Origin: Nanobdellati archaeon
GTDB taxonomy: Archaea > B1Sed10-29 > JAGVWA01
Length of the DNA: 29,984 nucleotides
Reading direction: 5' to 3'
Assembly: GCA_018304505.1 (NCBI GenBank)
Contig: JAGVWA010000010.1
Span: 1-29,984 of the forward strand
Made by a program: the position numbers and the translations under genes. This document shows positions 19,596 to 26,780 of this stretch, piece by piece. The notes under the pieces are model-generated. The model was not told the origin of the DNA. It did not search any database and saw nothing but the letters and a program-made list of their open reading frames with translations. Every line of letters starts with the position of its first letter. The stretch's first letter is position 1.

Positions 19596-20864
19596 ATGGC
19601 AGAAAAACCGCACCTTAACCTGGTCTTCATTGGGCACGTCGACCACGGAAAATCAACATCCGTCGGAAGATTGCTTTATGAAACAGGTGCAATGAGCGAG
19701 GCAGAACTAAGAAAACTAAAGGAAACCGCTAACGCAGTTGGCAAGGCTACTTTCGAGTTCGCATTCGCAATGGATACCCTAAAAGAAGAGCGAGAACGAG
19801 GAGTCACAATAGACGTAGCGCACAAGGATTTCCGCACAGACAAGTACTACTTTACAATAATCGACGCGCCGGGACACAAGGACTTCGTCAAGAACATGAT
19901 CACGGGCACAAGCCAGAGTGACGCCGCTGTATTAGTGGTAGCAGCAACCGATAGCTGGAAAGAGCAAACAAAGGAGCACGCTTTCCTCGCCAGGACAATG
20001 GGCGTAAAACAGCTTATCGTATCAATAAACAAAATTGATGCTGTCGAATACAAACAAGAGCGATTCAACGAAGTCAAAAAGCAGATGGAGGACCTCTTAA
20101 AACCAATGGGCTGGAAGATCGACCAAATCCCCTTTATACCAGTATCAAGCCTCAAGGGGGACAACGTGGCAAAGAAATCAGAAAACCTACCATGGTATAC
20201 TGGCCCAACACTGCTTGAAGCACTAAACAACCTGATACTGCCAGAAAAACCGATAAACCAGCCCCTAAGGCTGCCGATCCAGGACGTTTACACCATTCCA
20301 GGAATCGGAACAGTGCCCGTAGGCAGGGTTGAAACAGGCACGGTAAAAGCAGGCGATAAGGTAATCATCATGCCTGGAAACGTTACCGGGGAAATCAAGA
20401 GCATCGAAATGCACCACCAACAGCTGCCGCAGGCCCAATCAGGAGACAACATCGGCTTCTCACTAAAAGGAGTGGACAAGAAATCAATAAAGAAAGGAGA
20501 TGTCATCGGGCACCCAGACAACCCACCAACAGTAGCCGAGGAATTCACCGCACAAATCGCAGTGCTGAACCACCCCACCGCAATCACTGTCGGATACCAG
20601 CCTGTACTGCACTGCCACACAGCGCAAGTAGCGTGCTCTGTTACGCAAATCATAGCAAAGCTTGACCCAAAAACAGGCGCAAAGGTTGAGAACGTCGAGT
20701 TCCTAAAGAACGGGGACGTGGCCTTCGTAAAGTTCAAGCCAACAAAGCTCATGGTTGTCGAAAAAGCCTCAGAGTTTTCACAACTCGGTAGATTCGCGAT
20801 CAGGGACATGGGCAGAACAGTAGCCGCAGGCCTTGTCACAGACGTCGTGCCAAAGAAACTCTAA
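19596..20864 (+). CDS. tuf: translation elongation factor EF-1alpha
   Basis: 422 residues. Delivers aminoacyl-tRNA to the ribosome as a GTP complex. All GTPase motifs are intact: GHVDHGKST (13-21), [18 protein letters not shown] and the G5 loop SSLKG. Domains II and III follow, with [19 protein letters not shown] and the end [17 protein letters not shown]. The very strong Shine-Dalgarno AAGGAGG fits the high output needed for this protein. EF-2 is 105 nt upstream, S10 78 nt downstream, a common archaeal order. Confidence 0.98.
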   Translation: MAEKPHLNLVFIGHVDHGKSTSVGRLLYETGAMSEAELRKLKETANAVGKATFEFAFAMDTLKEERERGVTIDVAHKDFRTDKYYFTIIDAPGHKDFVKNMITGTSQSDAAVLVVAATDSWKEQTKEHAFLARTMGVKQLIVSINKIDAVEYKQERFNEVKKQMEDLLKPMGWKIDQIPFIPVSSLKGDNVAKKSENLPWYTGPTLLEALNNLILPEKPINQPLRLPIQDVYTIPGIGTVPVGRVETGTVKAGDKVIIMPGNVTGEIKSIEMHHQQLPQAQSGDNIGFSLKGVDKKSIKKGDVIGHPDNPPTVAEEFTAQIAVLNHPTAITVGYQPVLHCHTAQVACSVTQIIAKLDPKTGAKVENVEFLKNGDVAFVKFKPTKLMVVEKASEFSQLGRFAIRDMGRTVAAGLVTDVVPKKL

Positions 20865-20942
20865 AAACACAGCAGCACACAAAACCAGTATAATAAAAAC
20901 AAAACCATCTAAAATAAACAATTGGAAGAAGTGAAAGGTAAA

Positions 20943-21254
20943 ATGACCCAAACCGCAAGAATCAAGCTCGTAAGCCCAATGTACGAGCGCCTCGAGCAGG
21001 TCTCGAATGAAATCAGGGACATAGCACAAAAAACAGGTGCCAAGGTTAGCGGGCCGATTCCATTGCCCACCAAGAAATTGGAAATCCCTACCAGGAAAAG
21101 CCCCTGCGGAGATGGGTCAGAAACCTTCCACAAATTCCAAATGCGCATACACAAACGCCTAATCAACATAGCCGCAGACGACCGCACGCTCAGGCAGATA
21201 ATGCGCGTACAGGTCCCAGACTCAGTGCACATCGAAATCGAACTAAAAACCTAA
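20943..21254 (+). CDS. rps10: 30S ribosomal protein S10 (uS10)
   Basis: 103 residues from ATG 20943, preferred over a TTG at 20922 because MTQTARIKLVS matches the family start and GTGAAAGG precedes it. Marks: ARIKLVSPMYERLEQVSNEI, GPIPLPTKKLEIPTRKSPCG (the long loop), KFQMRIHKRLI, and DSVHIEIEL at the end. Normal archaeal length. It is the last gene of this translation cluster; the next gene is an unrelated small protein 37 nt on. Confidence 0.95.
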   Translation: MTQTARIKLVSPMYERLEQVSNEIRDIAQKTGAKVSGPIPLPTKKLEIPTRKSPCGDGSETFHKFQMRIHKRLINIAADDRTLRQIMRVQVPDSVHIEIELKT

Positions 21255-21291
21255 CCCTACTATTTTGGCGCTAACGGGGTGAACAAAAACA

Positions 21292-21510
21292 ATGTGGGAA
21301 GTACAATTAACACTAGAGCAATTCGCAGATTTCCAAGTGACACAACGAGAAAGACACGTCACGCCACTGCCCCCCATAAAAACAACAGACGCAGACATTG
21401 TAAGATACGCAGACGGGAACAGGGTCCTAATAACAGACCAAGGCGGGGGCACGACATACACTCATTTTAAGCCCGGAGAACAGATTCCCATACCTCAAAT
21501 AGGCCAATGA
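21292..21510 (+). CDS. small hypothetical protein starting Met-Trp, 72 aa
   Basis: GGGGTGA lies nine bases before ATG 21292. Sequence begins MWEVQLTLEQFADFQVTQRE, with a middle Pro-Pro turn and a Gly-rich ITDQGGGTTYTHF segment, ending GEQIPIPQIGQ. It looks like a small beta-rich or partly disordered protein with no membrane part. Family not recognised. It may be read from the S10 message. It is the first of four small genes in the window that begin ATGTGG. Confidence 0.7.
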   Translation: MWEVQLTLEQFADFQVTQRERHVTPLPPIKTTDADIVRYADGNRVLITDQGGGTTYTHFKPGEQIPIPQIGQ

Positions 21511-21550
21511 ACTGAGCCACAATGGAAAAAATCACATTTTTACAAAAAGC

Positions 21551-21560
21551 TTAAATATAC
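21551..21560 (+). promoter_or_regulatory. TATA box of the 88-aa gene
   Basis: TTAAATATAC is centred about 27 nt before 21582, so the message for the gene at 21589 would have only about seven leader bases. Confidence 0.55.
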
Positions 21561-21588
21561 CCTCTGGGACATATTATACTGAAGCTAT

Positions 21589-21855
21589 ATGTGGAGCACA
21601 AGCACAGATACTCAAGATGCGCAAAAACCAAGATTTGACTCATTTGAAGAAATTGACCAATGGTTTGACACCGAAAGGAAAGCAGTCGAGCTCGCGGCAA
21701 ATATGAAAATTCTAGACATAAATGTTCGTACCCAAAAAGCAATACATGGCCTAGAAGCAGAACGGATTGAGCTAAGGCGTGGCGTGCTAGAACATCGCGA
21801 CGGTCATGCCGACCAAAGCGTACACGACGCAGAATCTCCATCAATCTACAGCTAA
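21589..21855 (+). CDS. small hypothetical protein starting Met-Trp, 88 aa
   Basis: Begins MWSTSTDTQDAQKPRFDSFE. Residues about 18-72 are charged and helical (EEIDQWFDTERKAVELAANM, then KAIHGLEAERIELRRGVLE) and probably form a coiled coil; the tail is His/Asp/Ser-rich and likely unstructured. No known family recognised. A close TATA box implies an almost leaderless transcript, separate from its neighbours. Confidence 0.65.
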   Translation: MWSTSTDTQDAQKPRFDSFEEIDQWFDTERKAVELAANMKILDINVRTQKAIHGLEAERIELRRGVLEHRDGHADQSVHDAESPSIYS

Positions 21856-21887
21856 GCCCAAACAGCGTGCGGGGGCACAAACCAAAG

Positions 21888-21898
21888 CTTTAAATATC
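21888..21898 (+). promoter_or_regulatory. TATA box of the 62-aa gene
   Basis: CTTTAAATATC predicts an RNA start near 21920, at the GGTGAT (21919-21924) that stands six bases before ATG 21931. Confidence 0.5.
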
Positions 21899-21930
21899 AC
21901 AATATTGCATAATTACTTGGTGATTACATC

Positions 21931-22119
21931 ATGTGGGAAACTAATAGAGAACACGACGCAGTGCTGCCTGCAGAAGATTCAAGACCAACATACGGCGCAC
22001 CGAAAGTTCGACACGAAATTGTCGACCACCCAATAGACGACCTTGACCACTTGCCAAATCCATTGGACCGCGAGCCAGTAGACCCATTCAGGCCGCCAAC
22101 AAGACCCATGGATTACTAA
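21931..22119 (+). CDS. small hypothetical protein starting Met-Trp, 62 aa
   Basis: Begins MWETNREHDAVLPAEDSRPT. Rich in Pro, Asp, His and Arg (DHPIDDLDHLPNPLDREPVD), with almost no hydrophobic core, so it is probably intrinsically disordered. GGTGAT precedes the ATG. No family recognised. The combination of TATA box, ribosome-binding site and ATGTGG start is shared with the neighbouring small genes, which argues that it is expressed despite its odd composition. Confidence 0.6.
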   Translation: MWETNREHDAVLPAEDSRPTYGAPKVRHEIVDHPIDDLDHLPNPLDREPVDPFRPPTRPMDY

Positions 22120-22170
22120 AACAGCTACTAAGCACGCCGAAAAAAACGGCACCTTGGCAAACCCAATAAA

Positions 22171-22180
22171 CTTTTTATAG
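22171..22180 (+). promoter_or_regulatory. TATA box of the RNA-ligase operon
   Basis: CTTTTTATAG is centred about 26 nt before 22202, leaving about seven leader bases before ATG 22209. All genes to 26149 or beyond could be read from it because no other clear box is seen between them. Confidence 0.5.
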
Positions 22181-22208
22181 TTCAGTCTACACAAACATAC
22201 AGAGCAAC

Positions 22209-22721
22209 ATGCTAGTCTATTTGTCACCTTCCGAGATAAAAATTTTCAATGCACCATGGCCAAGGATAAGACACTGCCTTAGAATGTACTTTGGCAAACC
22301 ATTCAATAACTCAACCTTCGGGAAAGAATACTGGAAATACCCAAACCTTGACTATGATACAAAAGTCTCAAGATTCCGCGGCACAAAATTAGAAATCACA
22401 GAACCATCATCCACCCAAGAAATACGAATTGAGACCCCCAAAATCACCAGGAAATTCGGCTCGGTTGGCCCAGACATAATAATAACAGGCAAAATAGACT
22501 ACCCCCTATTTTTGAAATCGCTAAACACTGCAGGGTACGGAGTAAAACAAAAAGACTTGACGAAAAAAACCAAGGCGCTCTACTTCGAGGATATTCGCGT
22601 GGGTTTTGCAATAGATAAAAAAAACAAATTCAAAAAAATTCAACTAGACAGTAATATACCCTACGAACTAAAGATACCACATAACATAAAAGATAAAATA
22701 AAGCTATGTGAAGATCAATGA
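22209..22721 (+). CDS. hypothetical protein, 170 aa, first gene of rtcB operon
   Basis: Starts MLVYLSPSEIKIFNAPWPRI. The N-terminal half contains FGKPFNNSTFGKEYWKYPNL; the middle has a strand-rich block (TKLEITEPSSTQEIRIETP, then GPDIIITGKIDYPLFLKSL). The C-terminal 60 residues are very Lys-rich, which would suit nucleic-acid contact. No family is recognised and no membrane segment is visible. Its stop overlaps the methyltransferase start (ATGA at 22718-22721), so the two are translated together. Compared with its neighbours it is richer in A/T and in isoleucine and lysine codons. Confidence 0.75.
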   Translation: MLVYLSPSEIKIFNAPWPRIRHCLRMYFGKPFNNSTFGKEYWKYPNLDYDTKVSRFRGTKLEITEPSSTQEIRIETPKITRKFGSVGPDIIITGKIDYPLFLKSLNTAGYGVKQKDLTKKTKALYFEDIRVGFAIDKKNKFKKIQLDSNIPYELKIPHNIKDKIKLCEDQ

Positions 22722-23380
22722 CCTGGAACGACAAGTACTTCGAAAAATGGAAGCAAGCCAGGAAACACAGGGCCTACAACGAATACCTCTGGACAATACA
22801 ATTGGCAGAAGAAGCTAATTCCAGGGGTTTGAAGAAAGCACTAGACATCGGCTGCGCAGTTGGCTACCAGAGCGTGTGGCTCGCAAAGCAAGGCTTCAAC
22901 GTCACAGGCCTCGACATCTCAGAGAAGGCGCTCAATGAGGCCAAGGAACTAGCAGAAAAGGAAAATGCCACAGTAACTTTTGTAAACGGCGACGCGGCAC
23001 AAATGCCAGTTCCTAACAACGAATTTGAAATGGTGCTGTGCAGCGGCGTAATTCAATACAACACCACCAACCGCATTAAACAAATCATCAGTGAAATACA
23101 CAGGGTCATGAAACCAAAGGGCATCATGATCATGCACTTCCCGATCCACAGCAAGGAATTCAACATCGACTTCCCGAACCCGGGAAAGGAAGTAGAGCCG
23201 CGCACGTACTTAAAAAATGATGGCTATGCAAAGGGGCTTCATTACCACCTTTTCACAAAAGACGAAGTCGACAATTTACTGAGTGATTTCAACATCATCC
23301 AGAAAATCACGTTCACGACAGACAAAAAACGCAAGCCTCCAGTGCACTACTGGGTGCGCATCATCGCGGAAAAAGGGTAA
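22718..23380 (+). CDS. class I SAM-dependent methyltransferase
   Basis: 220 residues. SAM-binding motif I LDIGCAVGY at 42-50, acidic residue Asp66 in GLDISEKAL (motif II), VNGDAAQMP near 89-97 (motif III), then CSGVIQYN and the 'EIHRVMKPKGIMIM' block typical of UbiE/Methyltransf_11-type enzymes. Substrate cannot be read from sequence; no RNA-binding domain such as THUMP or Hen1 type is fused. Being second in the rtcB-archease operon, a role in RNA metabolism is possible but inferred from position alone. Archease begins six bases after its stop. Confidence 0.85.
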   Translation: MTWNDKYFEKWKQARKHRAYNEYLWTIQLAEEANSRGLKKALDIGCAVGYQSVWLAKQGFNVTGLDISEKALNEAKELAEKENATVTFVNGDAAQMPVPNNEFEMVLCSGVIQYNTTNRIKQIISEIHRVMKPKGIMIMHFPIHSKEFNIDFPNPGKEVEPRTYLKNDGYAKGLHYHLFTKDEVDNLLSDFNIIQKITFTTDKKRKPPVHYWVRIIAEKG

Positions 23381-23386
23381 AAGACT

Positions 23387-23806
23387 ATGAAGAAATACGA
23401 ACTGCTCGAAGGAATTACCGCAGATGTCGGCATCAAAGCCACGGCAGACACATTCCCAGAATTACTGGAGATGTGCGCGCAGGCGATGTTCGAAATCATG
23501 TACAAGACCGACAACGTCGACATGATTGAGGAGAAAACAGTGGAAATCGACGTACGCAACAACAACGAAGAAACACTACACGCGTTCCTCGGCGAGCTCC
23601 TGTTTATATTCCAGACCGAGTACATCATATTTAAGGACTTCAAAGTACAAATCCAAAATGGCAAGGTAACGTGCGTTGCGAAGGGCGAAAAAGCCAAGGA
23701 AGGAAAACACGAATACAACATCGAGATAAAAGCAGTAACATACCACGAATTAAAAGTAGAAAAAACAGACAGGGGATACACGGCCACGGTGATATTCGAT
23801 ATCTGA
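23387..23806 (+). CDS. archease, RtcB-activating protein
   Basis: 139 residues with the archease pattern: YELLEGITADVGIKATADTF at the start (Asp13 in the metal-binding 'TADVG' turn), LGELLFIFQTEYIIFKDF in the middle and the end VTYHELKVEKTDRGYTATVIFDI. Archease lets RtcB turn over many times and widens its nucleotide use by promoting guanylylation of the ligase. In archaea the two genes are often neighbours; here a Nudix gene and an unknown gene lie between them. Confidence 0.93.
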   Translation: MKKYELLEGITADVGIKATADTFPELLEMCAQAMFEIMYKTDNVDMIEEKTVEIDVRNNNEETLHAFLGELLFIFQTEYIIFKDFKVQIQNGKVTCVAKGEKAKEGKHEYNIEIKAVTYHELKVEKTDRGYTATVIFDI

Positions 23807-23843
23807 ATGCGTGGTGCAAGAGGCATAACAGAGGTAGTGTAAG

Positions 23844-24272
23844 ATGAGGGGACGGCCAGCAGTAACAGACATAATACTAGAATTCGAAGGCAAACTGGCC
23901 TTGATAAAACGAGGCACTGAGCCATACAAAGGTACCTACGCGCTGCCCGGCGGCTATGTAAACGATGGAGAGACCATTGAACAGGCAGCAATTCGTGAAA
24001 TGAAAGAAGAAACCGGGCTTGACATTAAAGTAAAATACATCCTTGGCGTTTACTCAAACCCAGAACGGGACCGCAGAAAAAACATCTCAACAGTCTTCAT
24101 CTGCGAAAAAACCGGGGGCGAACCAAAAGCAGGAAGCGACGCCAAGGAAATCCACACAATGCCCCTAAGCAAAATAGACTTCAGCCAGATAGCTTTTGAT
24201 CATGACCAAATAATCCAAGACTATATAAAGTGGAAAAAAGAAAAAGGAACCTACTGGAGCACTAAGCAATAG
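23844..24272 (+). CDS. Nudix hydrolase
   Basis: 142 residues; GAGGTAGTG lies before ATG 23844. A complete Nudix box spans 37-59 (Gly37, Glu43, Arg51-Glu52, Glu55-Glu56, Gly58), with GTYALPGGYV before it. This binds Mg and cleaves nucleoside diphosphate-linked compounds; ADP-ribose- or dinucleotide-like substrates are plausible. Its place between archease and rtcB suggests work on nucleotides or capped RNA ends connected with ligation, such as GTP/GMP adducts or RNA 5' ends, which is inference. The C-terminal helix ends in KWKKEKGTYWSTKQ. Confidence 0.9.
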   Translation: MRGRPAVTDIILEFEGKLALIKRGTEPYKGTYALPGGYVNDGETIEQAAIREMKEETGLDIKVKYILGVYSNPERDRRKNISTVFICEKTGGEPKAGSDAKEIHTMPLSKIDFSQIAFDHDQIIQDYIKWKKEKGTYWSTKQ

Positions 24273-24284
24273 CGAGATGATTAA

Positions 24285-24725
24285 ATGGAAGCCCACTTTG
24301 TACAGAAAAACAACACAATACTGAAATGCGAGAAAACCGACAGCGGCTACCTCGTTCAAGCCAACTTGGAAGAAGCTGTGCAGTTCCTGAACTGCTTGTA
24401 CACCAAGCCCAACCTTAGCGAAGTGAAGGTCAACGGCAGAAAAAAGCGCTTGCTGTTCAAGGACAAGGACATTACGCGAAGCGAAGAAAGCGAAATCGAC
24501 GACGGCGAACTCAGGGTCAAGGTGAAATACAAACCCTACGAGCTGATCCTGCCGGAAGACGAGTTCATGCCAGACTACGTTTCCATCAAGGGCAACTTAA
24601 CAGAACAGGACATCAAACGAGGTTTGCAATTGACGTTCGGCGCATCATTTGATGAAGTATTACCCGAAACCTTCAGGATGGTACCCTCAACCACAATGCT
24701 AACAACCCGCGGGGATGAACAATGA
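24285..24725 (+). CDS. hypothetical protein, 146 aa, coupled to rtcB
   Basis: Begins MEAHFVQKNNTILKCEKTDS. Looks like an alpha/beta protein: a helix AVQFLNCLYTKPNL, a basic strand pair VKVNGRKKRLLFKDKD, an acidic stretch, then LRVKVKYKPYELILPEDEF and a helix DIKRGLQLTFGASFDEVL. No family recognised. The stop overlaps the rtcB start (ATGA at 24722-24725), so its translation is tied to the ligase; a physical or regulatory link with RtcB is a reasonable guess. Confidence 0.8.
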   Translation: MEAHFVQKNNTILKCEKTDSGYLVQANLEEAVQFLNCLYTKPNLSEVKVNGRKKRLLFKDKDITRSEESEIDDGELRVKVKYKPYELILPEDEFMPDYVSIKGNLTEQDIKRGLQLTFGASFDEVLPETFRMVPSTTMLTTRGDEQ

Positions 24726-26149
24726 AACAAATAAGCGAAGGCATATTCGAATTCCCCGCTGAGGGGGGCATGGAAGTGCCTGCACGAGTATACATGACAA
24801 AGAAGATGCTCGAAGAGGCGGATGAAACCGCGATACAACAGGCCAGAAACGTGGCCCATTTGCCGGGCATACTGAAACACTCAATCATTTTGCCCGATGG
24901 TCATTTTGGCTATGGGTTCCCAATCGGCGGCGTCGCAGCCTTTGACGCAAAAACGGGAATAGTAAGCCCCGGGGGAATTGGTTTCGACATTAATTGCGGT
25001 GTAAGAACTTTACGAACATCGCTAACGCATAGCGATATCAAAGACAAACTCGACGAATTAATCAGAACGCTATTCAAAAATGTTCCCTCTGGTGTTGGTT
25101 CTGAAGGCCGTATCAAACTCAACGACGATGAACTAAAGGAAGTTTCGCACCGAGGTGTCGACTGGGCTATCGAAAACGGCTATGGGGAAAAGAAGGACCC
25201 GGAGACGATCGAGGAAAATGGAAAAATTGCTGGTGCGGATTTCTCAAAGATATCAAGCAGGGCCAGGGCCAGGGGAAGACCGCAGCTTGGAACCCTTGGT
25301 TCTGGAAACCACTTCCTGGAAGTGCAGCGCGTAGAGTCAATTTACGATGAAGAAACTGCAAAGAAGTTCGGCATCACCGACTTAGACCAGGTAATGGTTA
25401 TGATACACTGCGGCTCGCGGGGCTTCGGCCACCAGATTTGCACCGATTACCTAGAGGTGTTCAACAACGCCTTCAGCAAGTGGAAAACCGACTTGCCGGA
25501 CAGGCAACTGATTTATGCCCCGCTGGAGTCACAGGAAGCTCAAGACTACTTGGGGGCGATGAACTGCGCAATCAACTTCGCCTTTACTAATCGACAGCTC
25601 ATTACGCACTGGGTCCGCGAGTCGTTCCAAACGGTATTTGGAAAAGACCAAGATGCGCTGGGCATGGACATTGTTTACGACGTTTGTCACAACATCGCAA
25701 AATTTGAAGACCACAAAATCGATGGCGAAACAAGGCGCGTGTGTGTACACAGAAAAGGCGCCACGCGGGCGTTCCCCGCAGGCCGGCCGGAGATTCCAGA
25801 AAAGTACCGCGACGTGGGTCAGCCCGTGTTGATTCCGGGAGACATGGGCCGCTTCAGCTACGTCTTAGTTGGAACGCAAAAAGCCCTGGATGAAACCTGG
25901 GGCAGCAGTGCTCATGGAGCTGGCCGGGCGCACTCGAGAAGCCACATGCTGAAAACGCTACGCGGCTCTGATGTAAAACAGATTCTTGAAGCCAAGGGCG
26001 AGGTCATCTACGCAAAATCCCCAAAAGTGCTAGCAGAAGAAGCACCCGAGGCGTACAAGAACGTTGACGACGTCATCGAAGCCACTGAGCTGGCAGGCAT
26101 TTCCAAGAAGGTCATACGACTAAAGCCGCTGGGCGTAGCAAAGGGTTAA
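24722..26149 (+). CDS. rtcB: RNA-splicing ligase RtcB
   Basis: 475 residues, no intein. Joins RNA 2',3'-cyclic phosphate ends to 5'-OH ends with GTP and Mn, the last step in tRNA intron removal and in RNA repair. Active-site residues are in place: GGIGFDINCG with Asp89 and Cys92, GSGNHF with His197, HCGSRG with His229, and the guanylylated His near 398 in HGAGR. The start MKQISEGIFEFP and end IRLKPLGVAKG are normal. It is the main enzyme of the operon begun at 22209, and three tRNA genes in this window would need it. Confidence 0.97.
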   Translation: MKQISEGIFEFPAEGGMEVPARVYMTKKMLEEADETAIQQARNVAHLPGILKHSIILPDGHFGYGFPIGGVAAFDAKTGIVSPGGIGFDINCGVRTLRTSLTHSDIKDKLDELIRTLFKNVPSGVGSEGRIKLNDDELKEVSHRGVDWAIENGYGEKKDPETIEENGKIAGADFSKISSRARARGRPQLGTLGSGNHFLEVQRVESIYDEETAKKFGITDLDQVMVMIHCGSRGFGHQICTDYLEVFNNAFSKWKTDLPDRQLIYAPLESQEAQDYLGAMNCAINFAFTNRQLITHWVRESFQTVFGKDQDALGMDIVYDVCHNIAKFEDHKIDGETRRVCVHRKGATRAFPAGRPEIPEKYRDVGQPVLIPGDMGRFSYVLVGTQKALDETWGSSAHGAGRAHSRSHMLKTLRGSDVKQILEAKGEVIYAKSPKVLAEEAPEAYKNVDDVIEATELAGISKKVIRLKPLGVAKG

Positions 26150-26154
26150 ATAAT

Positions 26155-26349
26155 TTGCATGCTCCAATATATCCAGGTGTTACTATCTGGAGTACTGACA
26201 ACCGTGAAGTAAGTTTACCGCGGAAAACCCTTCCAAAAAAACCACCAGCAGACCCAGGAGAGCCGTCCATAGAATCATTCGCAACAGAACTAGACGAATT
26301 CCTCGTTGACTTGAAGGAAGACCTGATGAGGCTAAGCAGGCAACGATAA
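26155..26349 (+). CDS. small hypothetical protein, 64 aa
   Basis: Frame open from TTG 26155, five bases after rtcB, to TAA 26347-26349. Contains VTIWSTDNREVSLPRKTLPK, a Pro-rich linker, and an acidic helix SFATELDEFLVDLKEDLMRL. That helix resembles one in the next small protein. The start is uncertain: TTG 26155 has a poor ribosome-binding site, whereas AGGTG lies eight bases before an ATC codon at 26185 in the context ATC-TGG-AGT, which recalls the ATG-TGG-AGC start at 21589. Function unknown. Confidence 0.55.
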   Translation: MHAPIYPGVTIWSTDNREVSLPRKTLPKKPPADPGEPSIESFATELDEFLVDLKEDLMRLSRQR

Positions 26350-26373
26350 AACTAACGCAACACAGGGTTCGAC

Positions 26374-26589
26374 ATGTGGCACAACATTCCTGACGCCCGA
26401 CGCGCTCCGAAACCACAAGACCAGACACGCATCGAGTGGGACGAATTCAAAATTATGGATCCCGAAATGTCGAGCTTCGCAGAACAGATGCAGGACTTCC
26501 CGAACTCGCTCATGGAAGACATCCTCAGAAGAGTTAACCAGCCGCCAACAACGGTTGTTGACAAAAGGCCAGGAGCAGGGGCGCGATAG
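26374..26589 (+). CDS. small hypothetical protein starting Met-Trp, 71 aa
   Basis: Begins MWHNIPDARRAPKPQDQTRI. Then WDEFKIMDPEMSSFAEQMQD, and a C-terminal helix LMEDILRRVNQ followed by a Pro/Thr/Gly tail. The block SSFAEQMQDF...LMEDILRRVNQ aligns with SFATELDEF...LKEDLMRLSRQ of the preceding gene. No membrane segment or known family. It shares the ATGTGG start with the small genes at 21292, 21589 and 21931. Confidence 0.6.
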   Translation: MWHNIPDARRAPKPQDQTRIEWDEFKIMDPEMSSFAEQMQDFPNSLMEDILRRVNQPPTTVVDKRPGAGAR

Positions 26590-26629
26590 CTATGCGGGAA
26601 AACAAACCCACGCACAAACCAGCACAAAG

Positions 26630-26678
26630 CTTATAAAGGGCATTTCATCCAAGATAGCTACAGTATTTTTTTAAATAC
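26630..26678 (+). promoter_or_regulatory. promoter region of the L3 operon
   Basis: Two TATA candidates: CTTATAAAGG (26630-26639) and TTTTTTTAAATAC (26666-26678). The second overlaps a small inverted repeat GTATTT/AAATAC (26663-26678). They predict RNA starts near 26661 and 26698, giving leaders of about 110 or 75 nt. Confidence 0.55.
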
Positions 26679-26704
26679 GAAATTTACGGGTCTAGTACGC
26701 CCAA

Positions 26705-26780
26705 CTGTCCCAAAAAGACAGGGCGCGCGATGAAGACGCATGTACAAGATTCCAAATTTTACCGTGAACAAAAATGGTAA
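26705..26780 (+). promoter_or_regulatory. L3 leader: hairpin and 16-codon upstream frame
   Basis: CTGTC (26705-26709) can pair with GACAG (26717-26721). Directly after it, ATG 26730 opens a 16-codon frame, MKTHVQDSKFYREQKW, whose TAA (26778-26780) lies within the first codons of L3 in another frame. Either might tune L3 operon expression. Nothing shows that the peptide is made. Confidence 0.35.

Noticed and set aside
22136-22150. Terminator hairpin GCCG/CGGC after the 62-aa gene
   Set aside because: Only four base pairs around a run of A and no T-run on the plus strand.
24722-26149. Intein in RtcB, or in the polymerase and elongation-factor genes
   Set aside because: RtcB has normal length with continuous active-site blocks; rpoB', rpoA1, EF-2 and EF-1alpha are also of normal length.
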